Assembly (NCBI GenBank): GCA_025359885.1
Contig: JANYDG010000028.1
Coordinates: forward strand, 1-32,591
DNA length: 32,591 nt
Origin: Acidobacteriota bacterium
GTDB taxonomy: Bacteria > Acidobacteriota > Terriglobia > Terriglobales > Acidobacteriaceae
Reading direction: 5' to 3'
Shown here in pieces: positions 1 to 9,720 of the stretch; positions within the stretch are counted from its first letter, which is position 1; the number at the start of each line of letters is the position of its first letter. Under the pieces are notes generated by a model. It made no database searches. It saw nothing but the letters and a program-made list of their open reading frames with translations, and was not told the DNA's origin. A program made the position numbers and the translations under genes.

Positions 1-1372
<1,372 letters not shown>

Positions 1373-2281
1373 ATGAATCAGCAACGATTTTTTCTGACGA
1401 TGAGGGTAGGGATGCTGGCCGCAGCAATGCTCACTCTGGCCGCAGCCGCCTCGGCCCAGCAGGGCGGCAACGCCTATCAGGGCGTCTCCAAGCCGCCCAA
1501 TGATGCCATTGAAGCGACTCCAGAGCCTCCGCCTATCACTATCGCCAAGCCATCGGCGGCAGTTGTGGCAACCCCACCTCAAAGCGACCCGCAGCCCTCG
1601 TCGGCTGGTCCAATAGCTCCTGCTCCGATCGCCGAACCAACACCAGCGCTTGCGACACGCACCCCCGTTGCCGATCCAGATGGAGACATCGTCCAGCCGC
1701 GCGCAGCCCGTCCCGGTGAACTGCTCGAAGGCGCCACCATTCGCGTCAAGCTGACCGAACGGCTCTCCAGCTCCGGCAGCGAAAAGGGTGAAGCCTTCCA
1801 TGGCAAGGTCGCCTTCGACGTTCTACAGGATGGCAAAGTGTTCATCCCCGCGGGTTCCGGCATCGAGGGTCTGGTCACGACAGCCTCCGCCGGCCACTTC
1901 GGCGGGCACGGCAGCCTCCGTCTCAAGCCGGAGGCGGTAATCCTCCCCGACGGTTCACGCTATATGCTTCACGCTGAGACTACCGGCACACCCGGCTCCA
2001 AAACCCGGGTCGGCGCCGAGGGCAGCATCAATCCCGGCTCGCGCGTGAAAAAGGACAGCATCGAATACGGTGCAGTCGTCGGCGCTGGCGCAATCACGGG
2101 CGCAGTCGTCGCCGGCCCCATCGGCGCGCTCACTGGCGGCCTTATCGGCGCTGGCCTCGTCACCACCCACATCATGGTTGATCATCCCCAGGCCACCCTC
2201 GAACCCGGCTCCATGCTCATGTTTACCCTCACCGAGCCGATGAACCTTGTAGCGACCAACGAGCCGCCGCAATCGAATTAA
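1373..2281 (+). CDS. Exported hypothetical protein with VirB10/TrbI-like C-terminal domain
   Basis: This is a 302-residue protein. I chose the start at 1373 because AGAGGAGA lies eight bases upstream and the protein then begins with a clean signal peptide (MNQQRFF, then a hydrophobic stretch ending in AAASAQQ). About 90 residues rich in Pro, Ala and Thr follow. A beta-rich part then contains ATIRVKLTERLSSSGSEKG and DGKVFIPAGSGIEGLV, a pattern seen in VirB10/TrbI-like and related periplasmic barrels (first-strand 'DV..DG..FIPAGS.I.G'). Near residues 235-275 there is a glycine/alanine-rich stretch (GAVVGAGAITGAVVAGPIGA) that may insert in a membrane or form a glycine-zipper. No secretion-system neighbours are present, so a role in DNA or protein transfer is not supported. 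I regard it as a periplasmic or outer-membrane-associated protein of unknown function. Confidence 0.75.
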   Translation: MNQQRFFLTMRVGMLAAAMLTLAAAASAQQGGNAYQGVSKPPNDAIEATPEPPPITIAKPSAAVVATPPQSDPQPSSAGPIAPAPIAEPTPALATRTPVADPDGDIVQPRAARPGELLEGATIRVKLTERLSSSGSEKGEAFHGKVAFDVLQDGKVFIPAGSGIEGLVTTASAGHFGGHGSLRLKPEAVILPDGSRYMLHAETTGTPGSKTRVGAEGSINPGSRVKKDSIEYGAVVGAGAITGAVVAGPIGALTGGLIGAGLVTTHIMVDHPQATLEPGSMLMFTLTEPMNLVATNEPPQSN

Positions 2282-2296
2282 TATCCCTCCCCTGGG

Positions 2297-2338
2297 ACAA
2301 AATGGCCGGCAGCAGATATTTGCTGCCGGCCATTTTGT
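2297..2338 (+). terminator. Strong hairpin terminator before pyrE
   Basis: A perfect 18-bp inverted repeat (ACAAAATGGCCGGCAGCA and its complement) encloses a six-base loop at 2315-2320. The right arm carries a TTTT run within the outer stem, giving an A-tract/T-tract terminator that could act on both strands. It lies 16 bases after the stop of the exported protein and 34 bases before pyrE, separating the two transcription units. Confidence 0.85.
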
Positions 2339-2372
2339 ATGCACAACTGCGGACCTTGATAAACTGGGGCCT

Positions 2373-2999
2373 ATGCCAGCCATCACCGAAGTCCACTCCG
2401 AACCCTCCTACAAGCAGCAGCTCCTGGCCCTTCTCGCCCGCATCAGCTTCCGCCTGGGCCACTTCACACTCTCCTCCGGTGTGAACAGCGATTACTACAT
2501 TGACTGCCGCACCACCACGCTTCACGCTGAGGGCGGCCGCCTCACCGGCCACGCTTTCCTGGAGCTGCTGGCCGATCACGATATCAAAGCGGAAGCTGTA
2601 GGTGGCCTCACGATGGGCGCTGACCCCATCGTCTGTAACGTCGCTACTGCCAGCGCCTGGCACGCCCAGGTCGATCCGGAGTCTCCGCTGCTCCATGGCT
2701 TCCTGGTTCGCAAGGCAGAGAAAGCCCACGGCACCGGCCGCCGCATTGAGGGGTTCTGCCGCGAGGGCGCCCGCGTTGTCATCGTAGACGACGTTTGCAC
2801 AACCGGCGCTTCCACCATCAACGCCATCGCCGCCGCCAAGGAGGCAGGCATGGTCGTTGCCGCCGTCGTCTGCCTGGTCGAACGCGAAGAAGCAGCCGGC
2901 CGCCCCGCCGTCGAAGCAGCAGCAGGAGCGCCATTCCACGCCCTCTTCACCGCCAACGACGTCCGCGCCGAGCACATCCGCCAGCAGCAAGCTGACTAG
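2373..2999 (+). CDS. pyrE: Orotate phosphoribosyltransferase
   Basis: This 208-residue protein has the usual PyrE length. PyrE transfers orotate to PRPP to make orotidine 5'-phosphate in de novo UMP synthesis in the cytoplasm. The PRPP-binding signature VVIVDDVCTTGAS lies near residues 131-143. The flexible catalytic-loop region, with VRKAEKAHGTGRRIEG, is near residues 112-127. The N-terminal substrate part reads GHFTLSSGVNSDYYIDCR, also typical. The gene sits alone between a strong terminator and the convergent GH30 gene, whose stop is only 11 bases away. TTGTAT at 2335-2340 and TGATAA about 16 bases later could be a promoter that would leave a very short leader. I consider the assignment secure. 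Confidence 0.95.
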   Translation: MPAITEVHSEPSYKQQLLALLARISFRLGHFTLSSGVNSDYYIDCRTTTLHAEGGRLTGHAFLELLADHDIKAEAVGGLTMGADPIVCNVATASAWHAQVDPESPLLHGFLVRKAEKAHGTGRRIEGFCREGARVVIVDDVCTTGASTINAIAAAKEAGMVVAAVVCLVEREEAAGRPAVEAAAGAPFHALFTANDVRAEHIRQQQAD

Positions 3000-3010
3000 C
3001 GCCGTTTCTC

Positions 3011-4270
3011 CTACTGCACAAACGTCGTGATGCTCTGCCCCGGCAGCGTGAACGTGAATGCGCCGCCTGAGACAGCTACCGATCCTTGCGCCGCCAGGTT
3101 GGCTGCAGCGCTCGTCTGGTAGGGCGTCACCGAGGTTAGCGCCCCATTTTGCACCCTGAATGGCTCGCTGACTGAAGCCGCGCCGGTATTGATGGCCACA
3201 ATCACAAAGTGGCCGCCGCCCTTGTACGCCGACACATATACCCCGCTCTGAGGATTTGCCGTAGCATTGACCCGCACATAGCCGGGCCGCACAAACCTTG
3301 AGAACTGCGCCAGCGCATACCCATTCAGCGTCGGAGTATGCGAATCATCCATTAATCCGCTGGTATAGCCCCCGCCCGTGTAGTTCTCAATCCACCACCA
3401 CAGGTACGCGTTGTAGTTTGCAACGGTCAATGAATCGTGCACCTCGCGCGCCAGTGCGAGCGCACCGCTGATCCCGGTCCCGGACTGGAAGTGCTCCGTC
3501 ATCCAGAGTTCCTTGCCCTTGCTCACCGCATTCGCGTAAGGCGCCGCGCTCGTTCCATAGATATGACCGGCCACAATGGCAATATGCCCCACCGCACTAG
3601 CGTCATTGAGCGCCGCATCAGACAGGCTCGTCGTGAAGCTCTCTGACTCTGGCATCATCAGCTTCGTCGTCAGCGTAGCCGCATTCCCTGCCACCCAGGC
3701 GTCCATCTGGTCACCCGTCCACCCGCAGGATTCGTACGAGACATTCGCATCCGGCTCGTTCTGCATCGAGATCGCATACAAATTCACCCCGCCACTCGCC
3801 ATGTAGCTCACAAAGCTCTGCAGATAGTTCGCATAGGACCCGTAGCTCGCCGTGTTTAGCGTGCCGCCAACGGTGTTGCTGTTGGTCTTCATATCCGCCG
3901 GCGGGGTCCACGGTGTTGCGATCACGCTCGCCCCACGCGCAGAGGCCATTTGGGCATTGTGCAGCTCAGTTCCCCAGTTTGCCGCGCCGCCTGTATCGGA
4001 AGAAGGGTCAATGCGCACGCGCAAAATGCTCAGCCCAAGTTGGCCGCTCCCGCTCCCAAAGAGCGCGTCAGCCTGCCCGCTCGAAAAATTGCTGATCCAC
4101 GCGGACGACCCGCCAAAGCCGCGAATTGTCTGGTTGGTCACCCCAAAATCAACCGTCGCCGCATTCCCCACAGGAATCGGCGTCGGCGTAACCGTGCCAC
4201 TACCGCCGCCAGAACAGGAAGTTAGAAATGCGAAAAGAGGGAATAAAAGGAACAGCAAGCGCAGACGCAT
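3011..4270 (-). CDS. GH30-family glycosidase lipoprotein (xylanase-type)
   Basis: This 419-residue protein is predicted to be anchored as a lipoprotein: from the start at 4270 (GGAGA upstream) it begins MRLRLLFLLFPLFAFLTSC, with the lipobox Cys at residue 19 followed by a GGGSG linker. The catalytic barrel shows the GH30 hallmarks: IRGFGGSSAW at about residues 49-58, TPWTPPADMKTN at 119-130, the acid/base Glu172 in SMQNEPD, the nucleophile candidate Glu259 in WMTEH, and YLWWWIENYTGG. A C-terminal beta-domain (FVIVAINTGAASVSEPF) matches the side domain of this family. The pattern is closest to glucuronoarabinoxylan or 1,4-beta-xylanases of GH30, but a beta-1,6-glucanase cannot be excluded. The longer frame up to 4390 is disfavoured because it would bury the signal peptide. 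Confidence 0.88.
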   Translation of the reverse strand: MRLRLLFLLFPLFAFLTSCSGGGSGTVTPTPIPVGNAATVDFGVTNQTIRGFGGSSAWISNFSSGQADALFGSGSGQLGLSILRVRIDPSSDTGGAANWGTELHNAQMASARGASVIATPWTPPADMKTNSNTVGGTLNTASYGSYANYLQSFVSYMASGGVNLYAISMQNEPDANVSYESCGWTGDQMDAWVAGNAATLTTKLMMPESESFTTSLSDAALNDASAVGHIAIVAGHIYGTSAAPYANAVSKGKELWMTEHFQSGTGISGALALAREVHDSLTVANYNAYLWWWIENYTGGGYTSGLMDDSHTPTLNGYALAQFSRFVRPGYVRVNATANPQSGVYVSAYKGGGHFVIVAINTGAASVSEPFRVQNGALTSVTPYQTSAAANLAAQGSVAVSGGAFTFTLPGQSITTFVQ

Positions 4271-4516
4271 AAGCAAGGTCTCTCCAGCGCGGCAGCAACA
4301 GCTATGGGTCGCCACATGCCGCAGCGACCCATAGTAAATCAATTTACTAATCACTTGCAATGCTGAATTATCCATCAGCAGGTTGCTCATTTACCGCAAG
4401 TTCAGAGCCGCCCATCCAGGCCCCGGTCCGATTCCGCCAGGCCGGTTGAACCCATGATCCACATCGCTTCCGTATTCTCACGCGACAGCAGCAGCGGCCA
4501 AAGAAAGAAGAACAGG

Positions 4517-4534
4517 CCGGTCCGAAAACCGGCG
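4517..4534 (-). terminator. Possible terminator downstream of the OmpA-family gene
   Basis: A 6-bp inverted repeat, GCCGGT/ACCGGC, has a six-base loop. Read on the minus strand it is followed by a T-rich stretch (CTGTTCTTCTTTCTTTGG). It lies about 50 bases past the stop of the OmpA-like gene. The stem is short, so this is only a candidate. Confidence 0.4.
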
Positions 4535-4585
4535 CGCTCTTTCAAAACATTCCATTTATTGCTGAGGCCCTGGTCAGTCATCCGC

Positions 4586-5320
4586 TTACCGTCCCCCAGT
4601 CGCAGGACCAGCCGCCACAGCAGTATCCGTCTTGCCCTGGTTTGACAACAGCCGAATCTCCACACGGCGATTCTTTGCCCGGCCTTCCTTCGTCTTGTTA
4701 TCGGCCACTTCCTTGTCCTTGCCGATTCCAATCAAGTAAAAGCGATGCGCCGGGATCGCGTACTTCGCAGCCAGGTACTGCACCACTGCATCCGCCCTGC
4801 GCTGGCTCAGCGCGTAGTTATAGTCCGCATTGCCCACCGAATCAGTCCCGCCCGTTACTTCCACGATGTAGCTCTTCGCCGTCGTAATGGTCGGAGCAAA
4901 GGTGTCCAGTTGCGCCTTGTCGTCCGCCGTCAAAACCGCTTTGTCGAAGCCAAATGTCACCGCAAGGTTGCCGATCGGCTGGTAATTATCGAGATTTGCT
5001 ACGACGCTCGCCAGCGAATCTGCCCGGTGCACCGCATTGTTCGCCGCCATCTCTGCCTCGCCGGCAGATTTCTGAGCTCCCTGCGCATTGGTCGTAGCGG
5101 CGTCTGCCGCGCCCTGCGCCTTGGTAATGCCCGCAGTAGCCCGGTCATCTGTATCGTGAATTGCGCGATTGTTCTCTGCCGCTTTGTCGTTCAGTTGATT
5201 CGTGTGATCAATCAACGGTGCCGTCTGGTTGCGAACATAATTCTTGGTCGCGCAACCGGAGAGCCCGGCTATCGCTACCGCAAGAACAGAAGCATTCAAA
5301 AAATTCATGCGTTGCATCAT
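4586..5320 (-). CDS. OmpA/Pal-family peptidoglycan-binding lipoprotein
   Basis: This is a 244-residue protein. A lipoprotein signal ends in AGLSGC (Cys23). Residues 25-110 are rich in Ala, Asn, Gln and Asp (for example AAENNRAIHDTDDRATAG) and probably form a coiled coil resembling Lpp-type repeats. The C-terminal OmpA domain (about 118-228) carries VTFGFDKAVLTADDKAQLD, the peptidoglycan-binding core YNYALSQRRADAVVQYLA, and NRRVEIRL at its end. The expected role is tethering the outer membrane to the cell wall. Two near-adjacent ATGs (5320, 5317) plus one at 5308 are possible starts; AGGAATT upstream of 5320 favours the first pair. The gene is monocistronic and transcribed towards the GH30 gene. 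Confidence 0.88.
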   Translation of the reverse strand: MMQRMNFLNASVLAVAIAGLSGCATKNYVRNQTAPLIDHTNQLNDKAAENNRAIHDTDDRATAGITKAQGAADAATTNAQGAQKSAGEAEMAANNAVHRADSLASVVANLDNYQPIGNLAVTFGFDKAVLTADDKAQLDTFAPTITTAKSYIVEVTGGTDSVGNADYNYALSQRRADAVVQYLAAKYAIPAHRFYLIGIGKDKEVADNKTKEGRAKNRRVEIRLLSNQGKTDTAVAAGPATGGR

Positions 5321-5545
5321 GGGGAGAATTCCTTTCCTGGTGATGGCCCTGCGCTGTGGTTACGGCAGAGCTCATTCAACTTCTTTCGGTCAATTGATTG
5401 GCACGTCAGAGGCCAAACCCACTCAAAGCCTCAAACTACTGATTCCGCGATACCTAGCCCAATCGCGCCACAATCTGTGCGGATCCATATCGTGTAACTT
5501 TTACATAGTCCTTGTAATGCTTACGCGACACGTTTGTCTTTTGCC

Positions 5546-5574
5546 TTGACCGGCACCGCCACCGGCCGTTAACT
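5546..5574 (+). promoter_or_regulatory. Candidate sigma70-type promoter for the SnoaL-like gene
   Basis: TTGACC (5546-5551) and TTAACT (5569-5574) are separated by exactly 17 bases and lie 24 bases before the start codon at 5599. This is a fair match to the -35/-10 consensus, but it rests on the pattern alone. Confidence 0.4.
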
Positions 5575-5598
5575 TTAGGCGCTCAAGAAAGGCGCTCA

Positions 5599-5994
5599 AT
5601 GTCCTTGTCCAATCTCGAAGTCGTTCAGAATCTCTACGCCGCATTCGCGGCCAACGACGGCCCCACGATCATGGCTTCCCTCGCCCCCGACCTCGTCTGG
5701 AACGAAGCTGAAGGCTTTCCCTACGCCGACCACAACCCCTACAACGGCCCAGCCGCAGTCGGCGAGGGCGTCTTCTACCGCCTCGCCACCGAATGGGACT
5801 ACTTCCACGTCATCGCCGAAAAATTCATCGACGCCGGCAACACCATCCTCATGACGGGCCGCTACAAAGCCGCCTACAAAGCCACGGGCCGCATCCTCGA
5901 CGCCCAGGTCGCCCACGTCTGGCAACTCCGGGACGGCAAAGCCATCAGCTTCCAGCAGTACACAGACACCGCCCAAGCTGTGGTCAAACCGTAG
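5599..5994 (+). CDS. SnoaL-like / nuclear transport factor 2 fold protein
   Basis: This 131-residue protein has the size and pattern of the NTF2-like SnoaL superfamily. An N-terminal helix reads NLEVVQNLYAAFAANDGPTIMASLAPDLVWNE in pieces typical of that family, followed by the beta-sheet part with GRYKAAYKATGR and the closing AHVWQLRDGKAISFQQYTDTA. Members include ketosteroid-isomerase-like enzymes and many small-molecule-binding proteins; the substrate cannot be deduced here. AAAGG upstream serves as ribosome-binding site, and a possible promoter is at 5546-5574. There is no signal peptide, so it is cytoplasmic, and the gene appears to be alone in its transcription unit. Confidence 0.8.
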   Translation: MSLSNLEVVQNLYAAFAANDGPTIMASLAPDLVWNEAEGFPYADHNPYNGPAAVGEGVFYRLATEWDYFHVIAEKFIDAGNTILMTGRYKAAYKATGRILDAQVAHVWQLRDGKAISFQQYTDTAQAVVKP

Positions 5995-6129
5995 CCCAGA
6001 CCTCATCTCAGGCCTTCCTCAAGCCCCACTCGGTCCGATGTCCGTCTCGCTGCACCCCAGCCTGCTCAGGCCACCGTGAATTCGTCTTCAGTCTTGCCCA
6101 TCTCCTTCCTTTCACGTAACTTGTAGCCT

Positions 6130-6354
6130 ATGCACATCCATTTCCCGCCCGACGTTGAATCGGAGCTCCAGCATGTGGCTTCCGCCAACGGCAAAAATCC
6201 GGAGCAATTGGTCGAGGACACCATTATTCGGATGCTCGCCCGTCACGCAAGCTTTATTGCAGGAGTGCAAAGAGGCATAGAGCAGGCCGACCGGGGCGAG
6301 TTTGTAGAGCACGAGGACGTAGTTGACCGTATCGACAGGCTGTTTCATTCGTGA
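6130..6354 (+). CDS. Antitoxin of a ParE-type toxin-antitoxin pair
   Basis: This small 74-residue protein begins MHIHFPPDVESELQHVASAN, has a helical middle (PEQLVEDTIIRMLARHA) and ends in an acidic tail with GIEQADRGEFVEHEDV. The tail pattern (GI.QADRGEF.E.E) is common in antitoxins paired with ParE/RelE toxins, where the acidic C-terminus wraps the toxin. Its stop codon overlaps by four bases with the GTG start of a toxin-like frame (6351), the classic layout of such operons. The partner is truncated, so this is probably an orphan antitoxin, possibly now only a DNA-binding or protective protein. Confidence 0.7.
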   Translation: MHIHFPPDVESELQHVASANGKNPEQLVEDTIIRMLARHASFIAGVQRGIEQADRGEFVEHEDVVDRIDRLFHS

Positions 6355-6422
6355 GACGGATACGTTGGACAACCGAAGCGGCGGATCAACTCGATTATTC
6401 AGGCCTGAGCCACCCGTCATAG
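6351..6422 (+). pseudogene. ParE-type toxin, truncated N-terminal remnant
   Basis: Starting at GTG 6351, overlapping the antitoxin stop by four bases, the frame reads VRRIRWTTEAADQLD. This is the typical start of ParE-like toxins (basic residues, then W-T-x-A-A-D-Q-L). The family normally continues for about 95 residues, but the frame departs from the family pattern after QLD and meets TAG at 6420-6422. The following bases in other frames do not restore the toxin domain. The toxin has therefore been lost by deletion or decay. Confidence 0.6.
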
Positions 6423-6483
6423 ATTATGACGCTATTTCTGCGAGAACACGATTGGTGGAGCGCTACATTAGCGTAGAGAGCTT

Positions 6484-7491
6484 ATGGATGCTTTGCGGTG
6501 GTTTCCCGGCGAGCGGCGCACCAAATGGAAGTTAGAGAAGTCCCGTGTTGACGCTCTTTCTAGCATCACCGGCGAACGGGTGCATGTTCAACTGATGGCC
6601 CAGCGTCCGAGGAAATCTGACGACCCTCAAAACGATGTGTTGTTAGCAACCGTGTTGAGACAAATCGACGATATTGAGGAGAAAGCGAGAAATGCAGCTC
6701 ATCCCGATGAGCTGGAAGACCTGAAAGCGGACGGGGAGTTGCAGGGGCTCTTTGCGGCCTACTTCTGTCCGGTAGACGATATTCAAGACGAAGGCACTCT
6801 AATTATCGACAATTTAGAGGGTTGGGGCATACCGAAAACGGCTGTCAAAAAACTGCGAGAGCTGTTCACAGACCGATTGAAAAATGCGAGTAAAAACCCG
6901 GATAATGCGCGTTCCGCCTTGTACGGAATTTTCTCCGAACAGGATTCGTGGAGCGATTACGTCGATGATTATGCAGAAAGTTCCAAGTCTTACCACTGGC
7001 AGCTCGGCGGCGCTGCGATCATTCTGACACTGCTATCAATGACTGCGCTTTACTTTGCACGGTACTTTTCTCCTTTGCTATGGCTCGGCATTTTCCTTGC
7101 TGGTGGGACGGGTAGCTCTGTTGGCGTCATAACGAAGCTTCCTGCATTGGACGAAAGTCTCTCAGGGGAACTTGACGCCTATGAGCGTCGGATTTTCAGC
7201 GGCACTGTGTCCGGGGCAGTCGCAAGCCTCATCGGCAGTGCGTTTCTTGGCTGGGGCATATTCCCGGTTGCGATACAGAATCAAACTTTCACGGATGCGT
7301 TGAATGCGTGCGCTGCACCTTTGGCCTCGCCCGGATCGGCAGTAAAAATTCTGATTGTCTTAGGCGTGGCCATGCTTTTAGGTTATAGCGAAAGGACGTT
7401 GCATTCTCTCGAACGACGGCTGTTAGGTGTTGCCAAATCTGAAGATGAGAGACGCTTCCCTGAACCTCGTAAATCGTCCCGCAAAGGGTAA
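6484..7491 (+). CDS. Hypothetical four-helix membrane protein, foreign-looking composition
   Basis: I do not recognise this 335-residue protein. The first 165 residues are soluble and acidic (QIDDIEEKARNAAHPDELEDLKADGEL gives the flavour in shorter pieces), with a possible coiled coil. About four hydrophobic segments follow: LGGAAIILTLLSMTALYFA, PLLWLGIFLAGGTGSSVG, VSGAVASLIGSAFLGWGIF and VKILIVLGVAMLLGYSE. The end is a basic tail (EPRKSSRKG). Codons end in A or T far more often than in neighbouring genes, which fits acquisition by transfer, as does the position beside a broken toxin-antitoxin pair. The start at 6484 follows AGAGAG; a later start cannot be excluded. No function is proposed. 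Confidence 0.65.
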   Translation: MDALRWFPGERRTKWKLEKSRVDALSSITGERVHVQLMAQRPRKSDDPQNDVLLATVLRQIDDIEEKARNAAHPDELEDLKADGELQGLFAAYFCPVDDIQDEGTLIIDNLEGWGIPKTAVKKLRELFTDRLKNASKNPDNARSALYGIFSEQDSWSDYVDDYAESSKSYHWQLGGAAIILTLLSMTALYFARYFSPLLWLGIFLAGGTGSSVGVITKLPALDESLSGELDAYERRIFSGTVSGAVASLIGSAFLGWGIFPVAIQNQTFTDALNACAAPLASPGSAVKILIVLGVAMLLGYSERTLHSLERRLLGVAKSEDERRFPEPRKSSRKG

Positions 7492-7624
7492 GTTTCGAAA
7501 CAACCTGCGAACAACTTGCAAGCATGGCCCGCCCGGCCCGAAAATCCTTCCCAAAATTAAGGCAGCTCCGCTCGAATCGCTACACTAGAAACAGGCGCTG
7601 ACACCACTGCCGTGCCGCTCCCCC

Positions 7625-9553
7625 ATGGACTTCTACGAAAAAATCCGCACCCTCCCCACCCAGCCCGGCGTCTACCTCTACAAAAACGCCGAGGGCACGG
7701 TCATCTACGTCGGTAAGGCGGGCAATCTCCGCTCCCGCGTGCGCAGCTACCTGCTCGCTGCCAGCCAGGCCAACGCCAAAACCGGCACTCTCATGCGTGA
7801 GGCCGTCGACCTCGACTACATCCTCGTCGACAACGAGATGGAGGCCCTGGCGCTTGAAAACAACCTCATCAAGCAAAAGAAGCCGCGCTTCAACATCCTG
7901 CTCCGTGACGATAAGACCTACCCCTACGTCAAGCTCACCCTCGGCGACCGTCACCCCAAAGTCTTCGTCACCCGCCGCCTGCGCAAAGACGGCAGCGCCT
8001 ACTACGGCCCCTATTTTCCCGGCAATCTCGCCTACCGCGTCGTTGAAATCATCCACCGCAGCTTTCTCATCCCCAGCTGCAAGGTCGATCTCAACCGCTA
8101 CCACCCGCGCGCCTGCCTGCAGTACTACATTCACCGCTGCCTCGGCCCCTGCGTGAAAGAGCTCACGACCCCCGAGATCTACGCCACGGCCGTCAGAGAC
8201 ACGCAGCTCTTCCTCGAGGGCCGCCACGCCGAACTCGAAAAATCCCTCTACGCCAGCATGGCCGCTGCGGCCGAGGCCGAACAGTTTGAGCTCGCCGCCC
8301 GCTACCGCGACCTGATCAGCACCGTCCACCAGTTAGAAGAAAAACAGCGCATCGCCACCGCAGACCAGGACGACGCCGACGTCTTCGGCTACCACTACGA
8401 AGCGGGCTCCATCGCCGCCAACCTCTTCCACATCCGCAACGGCAAGATCGTCGACCGCCGCGAATTCTTCTGGGAAGACCTCCCCGAGTTCATGGCCGCC
8501 CCCTCGGATCCCGGATCAGAGGAAGAACTCGACATACACCAGATGGAATCCGCCGAAGGCCAATCGCTGGACGCGCAGTCCTTTGACGCTGGCCAGTTTT
8601 TCTCCGCCCTGCTCAAACAGCTCTACATCGACCAGCAATACGTCCCCCGCACCATCCTCGTCCCCGTCGACTTTGAAGATCGCGAAACCCTCGCCCACCT
8701 CCTCGCCGAGCGCAGCGGCCACCGCGTCGAGCTCGCCGCCCCGCAGCGCGGAGACAAGCGCTCTCTCATCGACCTCGCCGGCCAAAACGCCAAACAGTCC
8801 TACACCCAGCGCTTCCGCGTCCTCGAGCCCTCCCGCAAAGCCATCCAGGAGGCACTCGCCGACGCCCTCATGCTCCCCGACCTGCCCAAACGCATCGAGT
8901 GCTTTGACATCTCCCACATCCAGGGCGCAGAAACCGTCGCCTCCATGGTCGTCTGGGAAGACGGCGCGATGAAAAAATCCGCTTACCGCAAGTTCCAGGT
9001 GAAGACCGTCTCCGGCGTCGATGACTTCGCCTCCATGCGCGAAATCGTCACCCGCCGCTACAAGCGCGTCCTCGACGAAAAAGACGAAATGCCCTCGCTC
9101 ATCCTCATCGATGGCGGCCTCGGCCAGCTCAGCTCAGCCGCCCACGCCCTCGAAGAACTCGGCTTCACCAGCCAGCCCCTCGCCTCGATCGCCAAACGCG
9201 AAGAAATCATCTACGTCCACGGCAACGAAGACGAGCCGGTGGTTTTGGATCGTCGCTCGCCCGTCCTGCATTTAGTCCAGATGATTCGCGACGAGAGCCA
9301 CCGCTTCGCCATCGGCTACCACCGCAAACGCCGGGAAATGCGCGATCGCGACTCAGAACTCCTTCAAATTCCAGGCGTAGGCTCCGGCACCCGCCAGCGC
9401 CTCCTAACCCACTTCGGGAGCTTAAAGGAAGTCCAAAAAGCCACCGCGGAGTCGCTAGCCTCCGTAGTCCCCAAAAAGACCGCGCAAGCCATCTGGGACC
9501 ACTTCAATGCGAGTAACGTTAACACCCCGCATCTGGTTGTCTTGAAGCAATAG
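7625..9553 (+). CDS. uvrC: Excinuclease ABC subunit C
   Basis: This 642-residue protein has the full UvrC architecture. The GIY-YIG nuclease (residues about 12-90, PGVYLYKNAEGTVIYVGKAG) makes the 3' incision next to DNA lesions. A UVR domain (about 205-245, EAEQFELAARYRDLI) contacts UvrB. The UvrC RNase H-like half (about 395-540, IECFDISHIQGAETVASMVV and LILIDGGLGQLSSA) makes the 5' incision. A helix-hairpin-helix end (LQIPGVGSGTRQRLLTHFGS) binds DNA. Length and order match functional UvrC proteins, and nothing appears missing. No clear Shine-Dalgarno sequence precedes the ATG. The gene stands alone, followed by a hairpin at 9680. Confidence 0.97.
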   Translation: MDFYEKIRTLPTQPGVYLYKNAEGTVIYVGKAGNLRSRVRSYLLAASQANAKTGTLMREAVDLDYILVDNEMEALALENNLIKQKKPRFNILLRDDKTYPYVKLTLGDRHPKVFVTRRLRKDGSAYYGPYFPGNLAYRVVEIIHRSFLIPSCKVDLNRYHPRACLQYYIHRCLGPCVKELTTPEIYATAVRDTQLFLEGRHAELEKSLYASMAAAAEAEQFELAARYRDLISTVHQLEEKQRIATADQDDADVFGYHYEAGSIAANLFHIRNGKIVDRREFFWEDLPEFMAAPSDPGSEEELDIHQMESAEGQSLDAQSFDAGQFFSALLKQLYIDQQYVPRTILVPVDFEDRETLAHLLAERSGHRVELAAPQRGDKRSLIDLAGQNAKQSYTQRFRVLEPSRKAIQEALADALMLPDLPKRIECFDISHIQGAETVASMVVWEDGAMKKSAYRKFQVKTVSGVDDFASMREIVTRRYKRVLDEKDEMPSLILIDGGLGQLSSAAHALEELGFTSQPLASIAKREEIIYVHGNEDEPVVLDRRSPVLHLVQMIRDESHRFAIGYHRKRREMRDRDSELLQIPGVGSGTRQRLLTHFGSLKEVQKATAESLASVVPKKTAQAIWDHFNASNVNTPHLVVLKQ

Positions 9554-9679
9554 TCTCGAACAGGAGCGCGCCGATATCCGGACCCAGTTCATGCTCAAAT
9601 TTGGCTTCAGATGCTGATTTGCGGCCCCATAGTCAGGCGATTTGATTTTGCATCAGAGATGGCCAGCGAAAGCAGGCTA

Positions 9680-9720
9680 TGGGAAAGCAAGAAAGCGAAA
9701 TTAGCTTTCCGACTTTCCCA
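9680..9720. repeat. Nested inverted repeat (two-tier hairpin) downstream of uvrC
   Basis: The arms TGGGAAAG (9680-9687) and CTTTCCCA (9713-9720) enclose a second pair, GAAAGC (9691-9696) and GCTTTC (9704-9709). Symmetrical three-base internal loops separate the tiers and a seven-base apical loop closes the structure. There is no T-run after either arm, so it is not a classical terminator. It may slow or end uvrC transcription, mark a mobile-element end near the recombinase remnant, or be part of a small structured RNA. The rest of 9554-9816 shows nothing I can name. Confidence 0.55.

Noticed and set aside
2229..2990. 253-residue minus-strand open frame opposite pyrE
   Set aside because: Antisense shadow of pyrE crossing a strong terminator hairpin; no recognisable motif.
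4402..4731. Minus-strand 109-residue frame overlapping the 3' end of the OmpA-like gene
   Set aside because: Out of frame with the clear OmpA domain; the product has no motif and covers a likely terminator.
7580..8329. Long minus-strand open frame opposite uvrC
   Set aside because: It is the antisense shadow of the GC-rich uvrC gene; the product has repetitive Gly/Val/Asp content and no family motif.
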